A stretch of 64,000 bases of DNA, from assembly GCA_015183035.1 (NCBI GenBank), contig JACZZP010000018.1:930001-994000 (forward strand). Reading direction: 5' to 3'. Numbering within the stretch: position 1 is the stretch's first letter; each line of letters starts with the position of its first letter. Below are positions 28,453 to 40,294 of this stretch, in pieces. Made by a program: the position numbers and the translations under genes. The notes under the pieces were generated by a model, which did not search any database, had not been told where the DNA came from, and saw only the letters and a list, made by a program, of their open reading frames with translations. The stretch is from Meloidogyne chitwoodi (lineage: Eukaryota; Nematoda; Chromadorea; Rhabditida; Meloidogynidae).

Positions 28453-30989
28453 ATGTCAGAAGAGGAATATACTGATGAAGAATATGAAGAAGAAGTAGAA
28501 GAAGAAATAGTAGAATCTGCTCCTCCATCTCCAGCTAAACCTAAACTTTCTAAAGAAGAAATTAAAGAAATTGATGAAAATATTAATCAAGAAGAAGAAG
28601 AAGAATTAAAATCGTAAATAAATATTTTTTAATCATTTAATTTTAAATACTTTGCTTTGGGTCTGGGATAATTTAGAAAAAAGGATTTGATTTTTAATTT
28701 CAATTATATTTTTTAATAAAAAAAATATAATTTAATTAATTTATTTTTTAAAGACCTTCTTTGGATAAAAAAGAAATTCCACAAATACAAGAAAAAGAAG
28801 ATGAAAAAGAAATTCAAGAATTACATCCACAATTACGTAAAACAGAACAAAAACAAAAAGAGCCAGAAGAAAAAGAATTAACTGAAGCAGAAATAGCAAT
28901 GATTGAAGCAAGAAAAAGACATGAAGCTGAAGAAGAAGCTAAAATGGTTGGATATGAAGAACGTAGAAAACAAGAAATGGAACAATTAGAAAAAGAATTA
29001 AATGAATTAAAAGAGCAACATAAAAGACGTTTAGAAGAAAGAAAAAAAGAAGAAGCTGAAATGGCTGCAATTAGAAAACAAGATGAAGAACGTAGACGAA
29101 AAGAAGAAGTAAGAGAAAAAGAGTTTTTTATTATTGGTTATACATACATAAAAGTTAGAGTATTTTTCATTTAGGTATATAAAAAAGAGTTTACCAGAGA
29201 ATATCTCTCATACTTTTTTGTATCTTATTTGTTAGATGTTAAGTGGATATTTTTATTTATTATAGTATCTTCACTTTTGAGTCTGGAATAATTACCAACT
29301 TAAACCTTACCCTTATTCTTCCCATTCTTTCCCTAAATTTATTTTTTACCAACTTTTTAAGTAAAAACCCTTTATTAAAAAATTTAAATTAAAAATAATT
29401 TGTTTTTTAAAAAGGAACAAAGAAAAATTCGTGCTGATGAAGAAAAAGCAAAAAAAGAAGCTGAAAAACATAAAAGGCAAATGATGATGGCTGGTTCTTT
29501 TATTGGTGGTGCTACAGGAGAAAAGGGTGTTAAAAATTTTGTTATTGAGAAAAGAGGAGAAGGTGAAGATAAATCTGGATCAAAATCTGAAAGTGGGCCA
29601 AGACGTAAAGGCCCTTCAGCTGCTGAAGCTGCCGAAGCAAAGGTATGGATATACTCTTTTTTTAGACTTCAACTTTTAGAAATTTAAACAATAGTATTTA
29701 TAATAGAGAAAGGATTTTTTATTTAAAATATTTTATTATTTGACATTTCCGGATATTGGTTAGAGATAAAGAGAGAGAGAGAGTAGTGAATTAAATAAAC
29801 TTAAGTAAGAAAAAATCTGGAATTATTAAAAAGTTTATTTAGGTAGATCATTTAATTAATAATTTATTTGTTCTGTTTATTAATAATTTTTTTAAATTTA
29901 ATTTTTTTAAAGCGTAATTATATGGCAATTGTTAATCGTCCAATTGATGTTTCTAATATGTTACCTAATGATATAAAAGCAAAAATTAAACAATTACATG
30001 CACGTATTGTAAAATTAGAAGGAGAAAAATATGATTTAGAAAAACGTAAAGGACGTCAAGAATATGATTTAAAAGAACTTAGTGAACGTCAAAAACAAGC
30101 AGCACGTCAAAAAGCATTAGATACTGGTGTTGATCCTACAGAAGTTGAGGATTCTAATTTTCCTGTAATTTTATAATTTAAATTGAGAATATTTTAGTTA
30201 TTTTATTTAGCCTTTTTGATTCTGAGATTAATCAGAAGGATTTTTAAAATAATAAGAGATGAAATTTTGGGTTATTAGGAACACATTGAATATATAAGTA
30301 AATAAATTATTGTACTATTCCCTTATACTTATCTTTCAACAATATTAATTAATTTATTATTATTTTTAGCCAAAAGTTAGAGTAGCTTCGAAATTTGATC
30401 GAAAAACTGATCGTAGAGAATATGGAGAACGTCGTGAAATGTTTGAAAATCCAAATGCTCCACCTGAACCAGAAATTGCCCATGGAAGTGGACGTCCCCC
30501 ATCAGAATGGGGTCGAAAAGAATTTGAAGAATTGGAACAAATTAGAAAGAATTTAGAACCACCAAAATATGCTGAACAAATTAAAGCTGAAGGAGATGCT
30601 GCACGTCCACCTGTGCCTATTATTCCATTACAAATACCTGGAAATTGGAATTCTGAAAAAGAAAATATTAATAAAAAGAAGAAAAGAATATCTTTAAAAA
30701 ATGAAGAAAATGATGAAGAAAATAATAATATTGTTGATAGTAGTGGTGGTGGTGGAGGTGGAAGTAGTTGGCGTGATAAAATTAAAGAAAAAGAGGTTTT
30801 TTTAAATTTTTTAAAATAAAAATATAATTATGGTCCTTTTGTTAGTAATTAATATAACATTAATTAGATAATTAAATTTTCTAAATAAATTAATTTTATA
30901 ATTTATTTATATTTTTTAGTAAAATATGAATTTAAATTAATTTTTTTATTTTTAAGGCTCCTGCACCTCCACCTAAAACACGTGCCTGA
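28453..30989 (+). CDS. Troponin T, copy 1
   Basis: Thin-filament protein that anchors the troponin complex to tropomyosin in muscle. The acidic N-terminus is [20 protein letters not shown]. The tropomyosin-binding helix begins [20 protein letters not shown] with long Glu/Arg/Lys heptads, then [34 protein letters not shown] starts the troponin I/C-binding coiled coil ([20 protein letters not shown]). [20 protein letters not shown], then [20 protein letters not shown], and a low-complexity tail with a Gly run (SGGGGGGSS) end it, last residues [10 protein letters not shown]. Seven exons. It lies about 4.7 kb upstream of a second troponin T on the same strand, and two tracts are identical between the copies (29879-30148 and 30474-30571). 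Confidence 0.92.
29879..30148 (+). repeat. 270 bp tract identical to 39099-39368
   Basis: Every base matches the second troponin T gene over 270 bp. The tract includes about 34 bp of intron before the acceptor and the exon encoding [15 protein letters not shown] through DPTEVE. Identity stops abruptly on both sides. A second shared tract without differences, 98 bp, is 30474-30571 against 39535-39632. Confidence 0.95.
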
Positions 30990-31342
30990 ATTTATAAGAA
31001 AAGAAAGAATATATTAATAATTAATTAATATTATTTAGTAAAATTAAATAATTATATACTTTCATTTTTTAAATTTTAGTTAATTAAATAAAAAATATTT
31101 TAATAATTTTCTTCACTTTTATAAATATTAGTTTTGTTAAAAAAGTAAACCTTTTTGATATAATTAAATAAAAATATTAAATTATCTGAGTTTTTTAAAA
31201 AAAAAAAGAAAATTCAGTTTAAAAATAAAAATTAATTTAATATTGAGTCTTTTATCCATTTAAATTATTGAACTTTTTCAATATATATACATATGTATGT
31301 ATCCAAATAAAATGATAGAATATTTTTTTATTATAAAATCCT
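30990..31342. other. 3' flank of troponin T copy 1
   Basis: AT-rich, no gene seen, up to the left target duplication of the fold-back element (31335-31342). Confidence 0.5.
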
Positions 31343-32618
31343 GGTGCGACGACATTTGCGCCGTTGACATTTGCGCCGCGACACTTGCGCTGCGACTTAT
31401 GCGCCGACGACATTTGCGGCGACGACTTTTGCGCCGACGACTTTTGCGCCGGAAATATTTTAAAACGCGATATTTGCGCCGCCTTTAAATTTAAAAAAAA
31501 AGTAATATGTATTTATTAAAGGATTAAAAAATTATTAAAAAATTAAACTAAAATGTATCAACTAAATAAATCCGATTAAGATTCTAAATATTCATTCTTT
31601 TAAATATTTGGCTATTGTATGTTATAGCGGACTTTTTCTTTCTGTACCGATCCGGATGAGTGAGGTGTCATTCGAAAGCTCTTGCAAAACTTAGTCGAAC
31701 TAGACATGGGGGAAGTTGATCCGACGTCTATAAGCCGAGTTACAGGTCCCCGAATATTGAAAAATTATAGGGGGGACCAAGCTCTACTAAGTGATTACTG
31801 CGGCTGCACTTTAATTATTTTCACTGATGTGAATTAATTATGTAATTTGCGCCGTAGAATAACGCATGTACCAAAAGCCAACGAGAGATGGGCTCTCAAA
31901 TGAAGAAGTCATAAAACACTCCCAATTGGTCCAAGTTTGGCGTGTTTCTAGCAAACTTCGATCCTTCATAGCTTTGTTCAAAATCGTTCAATCAAAACGA
32001 TTTTGGTCTCATTCGATAGGTCTCGAAGAGTTCTTTCGAATGAGCTATATACTCATATTCGAATTTTTCACCCCAAAAATGAGCTTACTCCCCCTATGAT
32101 TTTTCAATTTTCGGGGACCTGTAACTCGGCTCTTAGACGTCGGATCAACTTCCCCCATGTCTGCAAGAGCTTTCGAATGACACCTCACTCATCCGGATCG
32201 GTACAGAAAGAAAAAGTCTCTATAACATACAATATTCAAATATTTAACTGCACAAATATAGCTGCAGTCTTTTTTCATTCATTAGAGCATAAAAAAGGAA
32301 TTGATAATTGGGTTGATTAGTTGCTAATTAATATTTCAAACCTGTTAGGCTGTTGAAAATTTTAATAATATCATTTAAATAAATGATTAAATTTAATTTT
32401 AAAATCATTTTAGACTTAATTCTTTTTAAAATTTAATTTTTTAAATCTTTAATATTACTTTACTTTTTTAATTTAAAGGCGGCGCAAATGTCGCGTTTTA
32501 AAATATTTCCGGCGCAAAAGTCGTCGGCGCAAAAGTCGTCGCCGCAAATGTCGTCGGCGCATAAGTCGCAGCGCAAGTGTCGCGGCGCAAATGTCAACGG
32601 CGCAAATGTCCTGCAACC
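31343..32618. mobile_element. 1.28 kb fold-back element, 8 bp TSD, GC-rich subterminal repeats
   Basis: The left end GGTGCGACGACATTTGCGCCG-like sequence and the inverted right end (CGGCGCAAATGTCCTGCAACC) are flanked by a perfect 8 bp duplication AAAATCCT (31335-31342 and 32619-32626). Inverted arms of about 150 bp are built of a CGACGACTTTTGCGC unit repeated some eight times. A second inverted pair (about 31640-31790 and 32090-32230, with GAGTGAGGTGTCATTCGAAA) lies inside. A segment near 31908-31940 (AAAACACTCCCAATTGGTCC) matches the inner module of the elements at 11887 and 48178. Reading frames in the arms are Arg/Leu-rich and mirrored, so not genes. No transposase seen. Confidence 0.9.
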
Positions 32619-32781
32619 AAAATCCTATAGAAGAAAATCGTAAAGAAGTGAGATTATCTAATTTTATTTTTTTAAAAAGTAACAAATTTAATCTTGCCAA
32701 AATTTTAAAACGTTTAAAAACAAAGCTCACAAAAAAAAAACAATTAACCAACATTACCACACTTCAACAATCACAATTTAA

Positions 32782-32876
32782 GCTTCCCCGAAAGTAAAGC
32801 AATTCCAAAATTTTCCAAGCCGCCACTCCTGCGAGGGCTGAAGTTAACACAAACCTCAAACTTGGGTAATTAAACC
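32782..32876 (-). ncRNA. SL1 spliced-leader RNA gene
   Basis: On the minus strand the 22 nt nematode SL1 leader is perfect: it opens GGTTTAATTACC at 32876 and closes CAAGTTTGAG at 32855, directly followed by a GT donor (GTTTGTG). Downstream, AGCC (about 32840) and GGCT (about 32819) can form the second stem. AAAATTTTGGAA at 32804-32815 is the Sm-protein site, matching the AATTTTGG core of C. elegans SL1 RNA. A terminal hairpin GCTT...AAGC (32800-32782) closes the RNA. Total about 95 nt, the normal size. The RNA donates the leader to the 5' ends of trans-spliced mRNAs. No 5S rRNA gene is next to it, unlike the C. elegans SL1-5S array. The exact 3' end is estimated from the hairpin. Confidence 0.93.
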
Positions 32877-33408
32877 GAAGCTGAAAAGAAAACTAAAACA
32901 TATAAGCAAAAGTAACATTTAAATTTCAATCGCGAAATAAAAGAATAACATTTTCTGACATTGAAACAATAAAAGATAAATAAACATTTACCACTCTCTT
33001 CTTTTTTATTTCTCTAACTCAAAAGAAATTATTTAGTTTGAGTAAAAAATGTCAAATAGAAATAAAATAAACGAAACATCTAATTCTCTTTTACATTTAA
33101 AAATGTCCATAAGGGAAAATTATTTAAAATTGTCACGCAGCAATTGAACAATTGTTAATATTTATTTTCTTTAAGCAAATATAAAAAATTAAATGTAAAG
33201 AATATATAATTAATTAATTAAATAAGATAATTATTCTTTAATATAATTAAAATTAAAAAAACTTTTTTTTTATTTTAAAAATCATTAAAAAATTAATTTA
33301 ATATTCTAATTTTGCCTTGTGTCTCTTAACTTTTATTACTTTTTTACTATTTATTTATTTTTTTTCTTAAAATTTTATATTTGAAATAATTTAATAAATA
33401 TTATTAAT

Positions 33409-34045
33409 AAGGGGCGGATTTTTAGTCAAATGACTTTTTTTTTGCGACATTGGCATAACGTAAAACGTTCAAAAAACGTGTTTTTAGCTCGGTTGGAAGA
33501 GTATTGAACGACTTTTATTTGACTATTTTGGACTATTTTAGACTTTTTATAACTTTTTGACTATTTTAGACTTTTTGGTATTATTTTTGACTTTTTTGTG
33601 CTTTTTCAAGATATTTATGCCTAAAAATCAGAAAAATTTATAAAAAGTTGGAAAACTTCTTAAGTTTAAACAATTTTTCAATTTTTCTTTCAACTTTTCT
33701 TAAAAATAAAAAAAAATTTATCTGGCATTTTGTCAATTTTTTCTTTGTGACATTTTGTCACTTTGTCGCTTACTGACATTTTTTCATAAGAAACGAATGC
33801 TTTACTAAGCCAATTTTGAGAAATATTTAATCTGCGTTTATAATTTAAAAAATGACAAAAAAATGACTAGTATTTTTTGTTTTGACCTTATTTAGATTAA
33901 AAAAATTTTTTTTATACACATTTTTGTATTTTAAACTTGATTTTTTGTGACTTTTTTGTGACTATTTTGGTGACTATTTTGGATTTTTAGTGACTATTTT
34001 AGGCGACTATTTTGCAATTTTATTTTGACTAAAAATCCGCCCCTT
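33409..34045. mobile_element. 637 bp inverted-repeat element, AAGGGGCGGATTTTTAGTCA ends
   Basis: Left end AAGGGGCGGATTTTTAGTCA and right end TGACTAAAAATCCGCCCCTT are perfect inverted repeats of about 22 bp. The interior is a series of GACTATTTT, GACTTTTT and GTGACTATTTTGG motifs on an AT-rich background. The flanks are TTATTAAT and AATTATTA; no unambiguous duplication. No reading frame. Confidence 0.8.
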
Positions 34046-35663
34046 AATTATTAATTAAATATATATATTTTATTAAATAATTATATTTTTTTATTTAAAT
34101 AATTTTAATTTTTTTTTTAATTTTTATTTTATATTTAAAACACAAAATCTTTTCTTTTTATAATTTATTATTTAAAAAAAAACCAAATGTTTTAGTAAAT
34201 TGTTTGGTTTCCGTTCGTTTAAAAATAAAATTATATAAATAAATACTAAATATATTTGTCAGTTGTTTCAATAAATAAAAATTGTTCTTTTTTTTTAAAG
34301 ATTTATATAAAATATATATTTTTTAAATAATTAAATATATTCTTTTTTTATTTTTTATATCTTCTACTATTTTCTTTACTTAAAAGTTCTTCTCTCAAAA
34401 AATTGCGTAGGCGATTCTAATCACTTAAAAAAAGAAGCATTTGCCTTTAAATTTTTTAAAAAACCTTAAAAGCTAAACCTAAGTTTTATATAAAAAGAGA
34501 GAAATAAAATAATATATTTTTTTAATAAAGAAAAAGACATCTGTCGTTAAAGATTTTTAAAAATATTTTATTTTTAATTTTCAAACATTTTCTTTTTCTT
34601 CTTCTAATAAATACACATAAATATATATTCTTTTTATTCCCGCCTTATTTTAGGTAAAAATCTTTTTCTTTATTTTCTAAATATTTTTTTAAAAATTTAG
34701 GTTCTCATTCATTATATCCAAAAAAGAAGAATATTTTAAAATAAAATATTAATATTTTAATATTTTTATTTCTTTTACTACTAAATTGGAAAATTATTAA
34801 ATTAATTAATTAAATATTTAAGAGGTTAGTTTATTTTTAATTTTTATTTAAAAATTTAATAAAGAATTTTGCAATAAAAATTAATAAAAACAGGGCAAGA
34901 TAATCTTTTAATAAAAATTTAAATTAAAAAGATATTAAACTTATACCAATTTAAATTTTATTTTTATTTTATAAAATTAGAAATATTTAAAAAATTAAAA
35001 AGTTTTTAATTATTTTTAAAAAATATCAACTTTATGAAAAAAAAGATTTTTTTCTAAAATAATTTTCAGCTAATCTAATTTAAGAAAAAATAATTTTATA
35101 TAAATAAATTTATTTTTAGAAAATAATAATTTTACTACTTTTTTAGATTTTAATATTTTTCTTTAAATAAAAATTTACCAAATATTTTATTTTTAAAATT
35201 TTTCACGTTTTACGTATTTTTACAATTTTTAAGATGGAAAACGTTAATTTTGATTTTTAAAAAAAGGAACAGCTGTCTGTGCCTTCTATAAATCTGTTCA
35301 AAATTGGCAGAAAAAAAGGCGGAGGAGTAAAAAAATAAAAAGAAAAATCTAAAAACATAAATACTTTTAATTTTAAAGAAAATCTTTTCCCTTTTTTAAA
35401 ATTGCGAAATCACCCTCGAATTTAAGTAACATAAACAAAAAAAATATTGCAAAATTCTTTATTAGGGTTATGATAATTCTGCGCTGAAAAAATAAATTAT
35501 AAGGTCATTTCGGTGTTATAACATATTAATTTAAATAAAAGCAAAGAACTTATCAGCGCCGAATTGTCTTTGACTTTAATAATTTAAAAAAATTTCTGAA
35601 TTACCAAAATTTTTAGTTTATCATCTTTTTATTTGAACATCAAAAAACAAAAACTAAAAAATA
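34046..35663. other. AT-rich 5' flank of troponin T copy 2
   Basis: No gene seen. At 35471-35560 two inverted motifs, ATTCTGCGCTGA and TCAGCGCCGAAT, bound about 90 bp and may be a small degenerate element. The region probably contains the muscle promoter, but no specific site could be assigned. Confidence 0.45.
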
Positions 35664-38600
35664 ATGTCTGATCAGGAAGAGTAGTGAGTTATTTATATAA
35701 TTGTGTTTTTTCTTATAAGATTTTCTTTTTCTCCTTTTTGTATCATTTTTTAAATTTCTTTTTTTTTTGTTATTTCTATAGCAATTTAAAAATATTTTAT
35801 ATATACATATTAAAAAATGTTTTCAAAAAATCGTTGTTCTCAAAATTCCAAAACTTCTTCTTCTATTTATTTTCCCTCATCATCATCATTATATTCAACA
35901 AAATCTTCTATTGGTCCAACAGTTGCAACAGCAGCAGCAGTCTCTTCTTCTTCTTCTACAAAAAATAATAGTTTAAAACCTTCATATCAACGTCCATCAA
36001 GTTATTCACCTAAAAGACATTCATTATTGTCAAAAGAAAAAGCAACAAAAAATCGTCTTTATTTTTCTTCACCTTTTCTTTTAAAAAGACAAAATGCCAA
36101 AGAAGAAAATGAAAAAGAAAATAAAAATTTTTTTGATAAATATTGGGCAAGTAAATATTTACGTGAAAGAAAACAACAAAAAGAAAATAGTGAAACATTT
36201 ACTTCTCAACCGGAAAAAGAAAAAAAGAAAGAAGAAATAGTAGAAGAAAATATAAAAGATGATACATTCAAAAAGGTTTGAAATTATTTAAATAAACTTG
36301 ACATTAGAGTATATGTACTATAATTTTTTAATAAGAAAAATGAGAATTAAATATATTTGTTAATATAATTGTTATATTTACTTTTAAATTTATTTTTAAA
36401 TTTAATTAATTTAAAAATATTTAGAGACTTTTAACTGCACATAAAACTGTTGATCAGCTTCTTCAAAGAAGAGGACTTTCATCTCATAATGATTTACAAA
36501 GGGAAAGAGAATTGTTGCTAAAACAATATGAAAAATTATTGGAAGATGTTAAAAAAGAAGAAAAAGAGGAGAAAAGACAAAGAAATGAATCTTTAAATTC
36601 TTCAGATTCTGGATTATCTGAAGATTATTCTGAAAGGGAAAAGAGACCTGAGAATAATAAAATTGAAAGAGAAGAAGATGATGAAGAAGTGGAAGACGAA
36701 GAGGAGAGAAAAGAAGAAAATAATGAAAAAGGAAATGAAGAGAAGAAAAAAGATAAAAATAACCAAAATAACGAGGAATTGGAGGATAAAGATAATTGGG
36801 AGATAAAAAATTTATCACCAATTGCACCACTTGTAGAAGAAGAAGAAATAGAGGAAAATGAAGAAAAAATAAAAAAATCAAATAATACAAGACAAAATTC
36901 ATTAACTTCTAATCAACAATTTCCTTCATTAAATAAAAGAGAGATAAGAGAAATATTACAATCTGCACGTTATAATTTAAGAAGAATGTCTGATAAAAAT
37001 GAGAAAGAAAAAAGACCTTCAAAAAAGAAAAGTAAAGAAATTGAAAAAATAATTTTAAGAAAAAATAGTAGTGGAAAAGGGAGAAAACCTTGTAGAGTAG
37101 AGGCTGAATTACCTTCAATTATGAGAGCAGAAGAATTAATTGAAAGGTTAGAAATACTTGTGAAGAAAAGAGGGAAAGAAGAAAATAAAGAGAAGAAGGA
37201 AGAGAAAGAAACAGAAAAAAGAAAGAAAATAAATGAAAGAAGAGAAATGGAAGAAAATGAAGATGAAGAGAGAAAAGAAAAAAAGATAAAAAATATAAAA
37301 GAAATTATTTTTGAAGATAAAAATGAACAAAGTTGTTCAAATTTTATCAAAAATCCTTCAATATTTACTAATCGTATAAATTCATCTAATTTTGAAGCTC
37401 TTTGGTCTAAATTAACTTTAAATTTAAATGAAAAACAAAAAGAAGATTTAGATCGTCGATTAATTAATAATTATTTTGGTAATCGTCGTCCACCAGTACC
37501 TGAATGGTTATTTAGACCAGTTTATTGTACAAAATGTTGTTATTGTATTCATCGTAAAATTCCAAAAACAATCAAATCTTGGCCTTTATTTTTACAACTT
37601 TTAACACCAAAAGAAAAACAAAAAACAAATTGGAGATATGGAATTGAAAATATGGAAGATATGCAAGAATTATTAAGAGCTAAAAAAATATTATTAAAAC
37701 AAATATCTTCTTTTGAAGAAAATGAAGAAGAAGAAGAAGAAAATAGAGGAAGAGGAAGAAGATTAATTGAAATTGAAGGAGAAGAAGAATTAAATTTAAA
37801 ATGGAAAATAAAATCTTCAACTAAATTATCTCATTGTTTTTGTCCTTTATTAATTAAACATAGACATGGATTAAATCATATTAATATTAAAAGAGCAGCA
37901 AATTCAAAAAATAAAAAAAGAATTAAAAAAACAAATAATGGTTGGATACCTAGTTGGAGAAAAAAAGAAAATAATAAAAATTGGTTAATTAATTAAATTT
38001 TAAATATTAGATAATTTTATTTTTCAGGTTTTTCAGCAAAATAATTTTTCTTTTTATTTTTTTTTCTCTCTTCTTTTATTCTTATTCTCTTATCTTTTTT
38101 AATTTTATTTTAAATTATTATTTTTTTTAAACAAAATTTATTTTTTTAGTAGCGAAGAAGAGATCGAAGAGGAAGTCGAAGAAGGACAAGACGAAGTTAG
38201 TATTGCTGCTCAAGAAGTATCAAAACAAGAAGATGTACCACCACCTTCATCTCCTTTGAAAAGTCCACCGGCTTCTCCTCTAAAAAGTCCAAAAAGTGAA
38301 AAGCCTGAATCAGTACAGGCTGAAGAATTTGATGAAGAAGAAGGAGATGAACCACCTCTTTCACCTTCAAAGTAAGGAGAGATTTAAATAATATTTTTAT
38401 TTAATTTATTGACTTGTTTGATGTTTAAACTCATAAATACCTATATTTAGTATATTTAATTTTTTTAAAGGGAAGTACGTCGTTCTAGTGTTAGTACTGA
38501 TGTGACTGGACCACAGGCTCAGTAAGTTTTGATTAAAAAAATAATTTATGTACTAAAAATATTTTCTTCTTTTTTCTTTTTTAAAGACTTCGTAAAACAG

Positions 38601-39838
38601 AAATTAAACAAAAAGAGCCAGAAGAAAAAGAAATGACTGAGGCAGAGGCAGCAATGTTAGCAGCAAAGAAACGTCATGAAGAGGAAGAAGAAGCTAAAAT
38701 GAGAGATAATGATGAACGTCGTCGTCAAGAAATGGTTGCCGTTGAACAAGAACTACAAGAATTAAAAGAACGTCAAATTCAACGAAAAGCTGAAAGAGAA
38801 CAAGAAGAACGTGAATTAGCTGAACGTAGACGTCAAGATGAAGAACGTCGTCGTCAAGCAGAAGAAGAACGTAAAGCAAGAATTGAAGCTGAAAAATTAC
38901 GTAGAGAAGAAGAAAAAAGAAAAAGACAATTAATGATGGCTGGATCTTTTGGTGGGGTTGTTCAAACTGAAGGAGAAGGAGGAAAAAATTTTGTTATTCC
39001 TGAAAAGGGTGCTGGAGGTCAAGCACCTGGATTACCTGGACAAGCTAGTAAACCACGTGGACTTTCAAAAGAACAACAAGAAGAAGCTAAAGTAAAAAAT
39101 TAATAATTTTTTTAAATTTAATTTTTTTAAAGCGTAATTATATGGCAATTGTTAATCGTCCAATTGATGTTTCTAATATGTTACCTAATGATATAAAAGC
39201 AAAAATTAAACAATTACATGCACGTATTGTAAAATTAGAAGGAGAAAAATATGATTTAGAAAAACGTAAAGGACGTCAAGAATATGATTTAAAAGAACTT
39301 AGTGAACGTCAAAAACAAGCAGCACGTCAAAAAGCATTAGATACTGGTGTTGATCCTACAGAAGTTGAAAACACAAACCTCCCTGTGAGAAAATGAAAAA
39401 CTCTTTAAAATTTTTAAAATTATTTTTTAGCCAAAAGTTCGAGTGGCTTCTAAATTTGACAGACAAACTGACCGCCGAGATTATGTTGAACGCCGTGATC
39501 TTTTTGAAAAACCACCACCAGAATTAATTCCAACAATTGCCCATGGAAGTGGACGTCCCCCATCAGAATGGGGTCGAAAAGAATTTGAAGAATTGGAACA
39601 AATTAGAAAGAATTTAGAACCACCAAAATATGTTGAACAAGTTAAAGCTGAAGGAGATGAAGCACGTCCACCTGTGCCTGTTATTCCATTACAAATACCC
39701 TCTGAGAAATTTATTAATGCCGATGGACCAATAGAAGCTGCTCCTGAACCCCCCGCAAAGGTAAATAATTGGAAAATAATATATTTTTATTTTTTCCAAT
39801 TAAATTTTTAGCCTTCTCGCCGAATTGCTGCAAAATAA
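35664..39838 (+). CDS. Troponin T, copy 2 (host of a nested gene)
   Basis: Second troponin T. Exon 1 (35664-35683) encodes MSDQEE plus two bases of a Tyr codon, followed by a GTGAGT donor. The next troponin exon starts at 38150, restoring TAT and continuing [20 protein letters not shown]. Intron 1 is therefore 2,466 bp and contains the complete gene at 35817-37996. Then come a Pro/Ser linker ([14 protein letters not shown]), [20 protein letters not shown], a long charged helix, [15 protein letters not shown], the [15 protein letters not shown] exon shared with copy 1, and [20 protein letters not shown]. The C-terminus is PSRRIAAK. Compared with copy 1 the N-terminus and tail differ strongly, pointing to different muscle use. 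Confidence 0.9.
35817..37996 (+). CDS. Nested orphan gene in troponin T intron 1; charged protein with Cys/His clusters
   Basis: Two exons on the same strand as the host, 35817-36275 and 36425-37996, joined in phase (TFKK to [16 protein letters not shown]), 676 codons. Residues 1-75 are Ser/Thr/Ala-rich. About 80-150 are basic with [17 protein letters not shown]. 154-200 look helical ([20 protein letters not shown]). About 200-450 are a low-complexity Glu/Lys/Asn stretch. The conserved-looking C-terminal part has [40 protein letters not shown] and [16 protein letters not shown]. These two Cys/His clusters (about residues 520 and 623) could bind metal. No family was recognised. There is no signal peptide. 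Long antisense frames across it reflect purine bias only. Confidence 0.72.
39099..39368 (+). repeat. 270 bp tract identical to 29879-30148
   Basis: Partner of the tract in troponin T copy 1, including the intron bases before the acceptor. Neighbouring exons of the two genes differ at many sites and the introns after it differ in length (about 220 bp in copy 1, about 47 bp in copy 2). Confidence 0.95.
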
Positions 39839-40058
39839 AAAGATGATTTTAATACTTTAAAAATGATAAGAAAATGAATGAGAGAATAATAAATGAAAAA
39901 CAAATAAATAACAATTATATAATCAATAAAAAATCTATGTAGAACATTTGCCTTGTTTTTTAAAATTTATTCATAAAATCAGAATTTAAGAATAAAAATA
40001 TATCAAGGCATTTCAAATAAATATTTTTTTTGTTTAATACATCTTTTCAGATTAACAT

Positions 40059-40294
40059 TTATTTATTAGGTCCGAGAATTTCAAAAATTCGTTCTTTTAA
40101 ATCAGGATCTTCTGTTAAGCATTTATTGAAGAATTTATGATCATGAAAAACTTTAACTAGAATCTAAAAAAGTTATAAATAAATTAACTAATATTATTTA
40201 AAAAAATAAATAAATAATGTTATACCTCATAGAGTGTTTCAATCTCTTCACAACATTGTTTTGAATAAGCTTTTTTTGAAGAATTATTTTCCAT
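40059..40294 (-). CDS. Small two-exon gene, 57 residues, unknown
   Basis: On the minus strand the start at 40294 reads MENNSSKKAYSKQCCEEIET, then LYE. An AT-rich GT..AG intron follows, and ILVKVFHDHKFFNKCLTEDP continues to EILGPNK and a stop at 40059. The phase is kept across the intron and both sides look like one amphipathic helical protein. The Cys pair at 14-15 and a Cys at about 38 recall small helical mitochondrial proteins, but the spacing is not a clean twin CX9C. I do not recognise the family. It converges with the second troponin T gene. Confidence 0.55.

Noticed and set aside
31297..32760. Arg/Leu-rich reading frames, mirrored on the two strands
   Set aside because: They come from the tandem CGACGACTTTTGCGC units in the inverted arms of the mobile element.
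36549..37350. Phe/Leu/Ser-rich minus-strand frames
   Set aside because: Complement of the Glu/Lys-rich coding region of the nested gene; purine bias keeps the antisense open.
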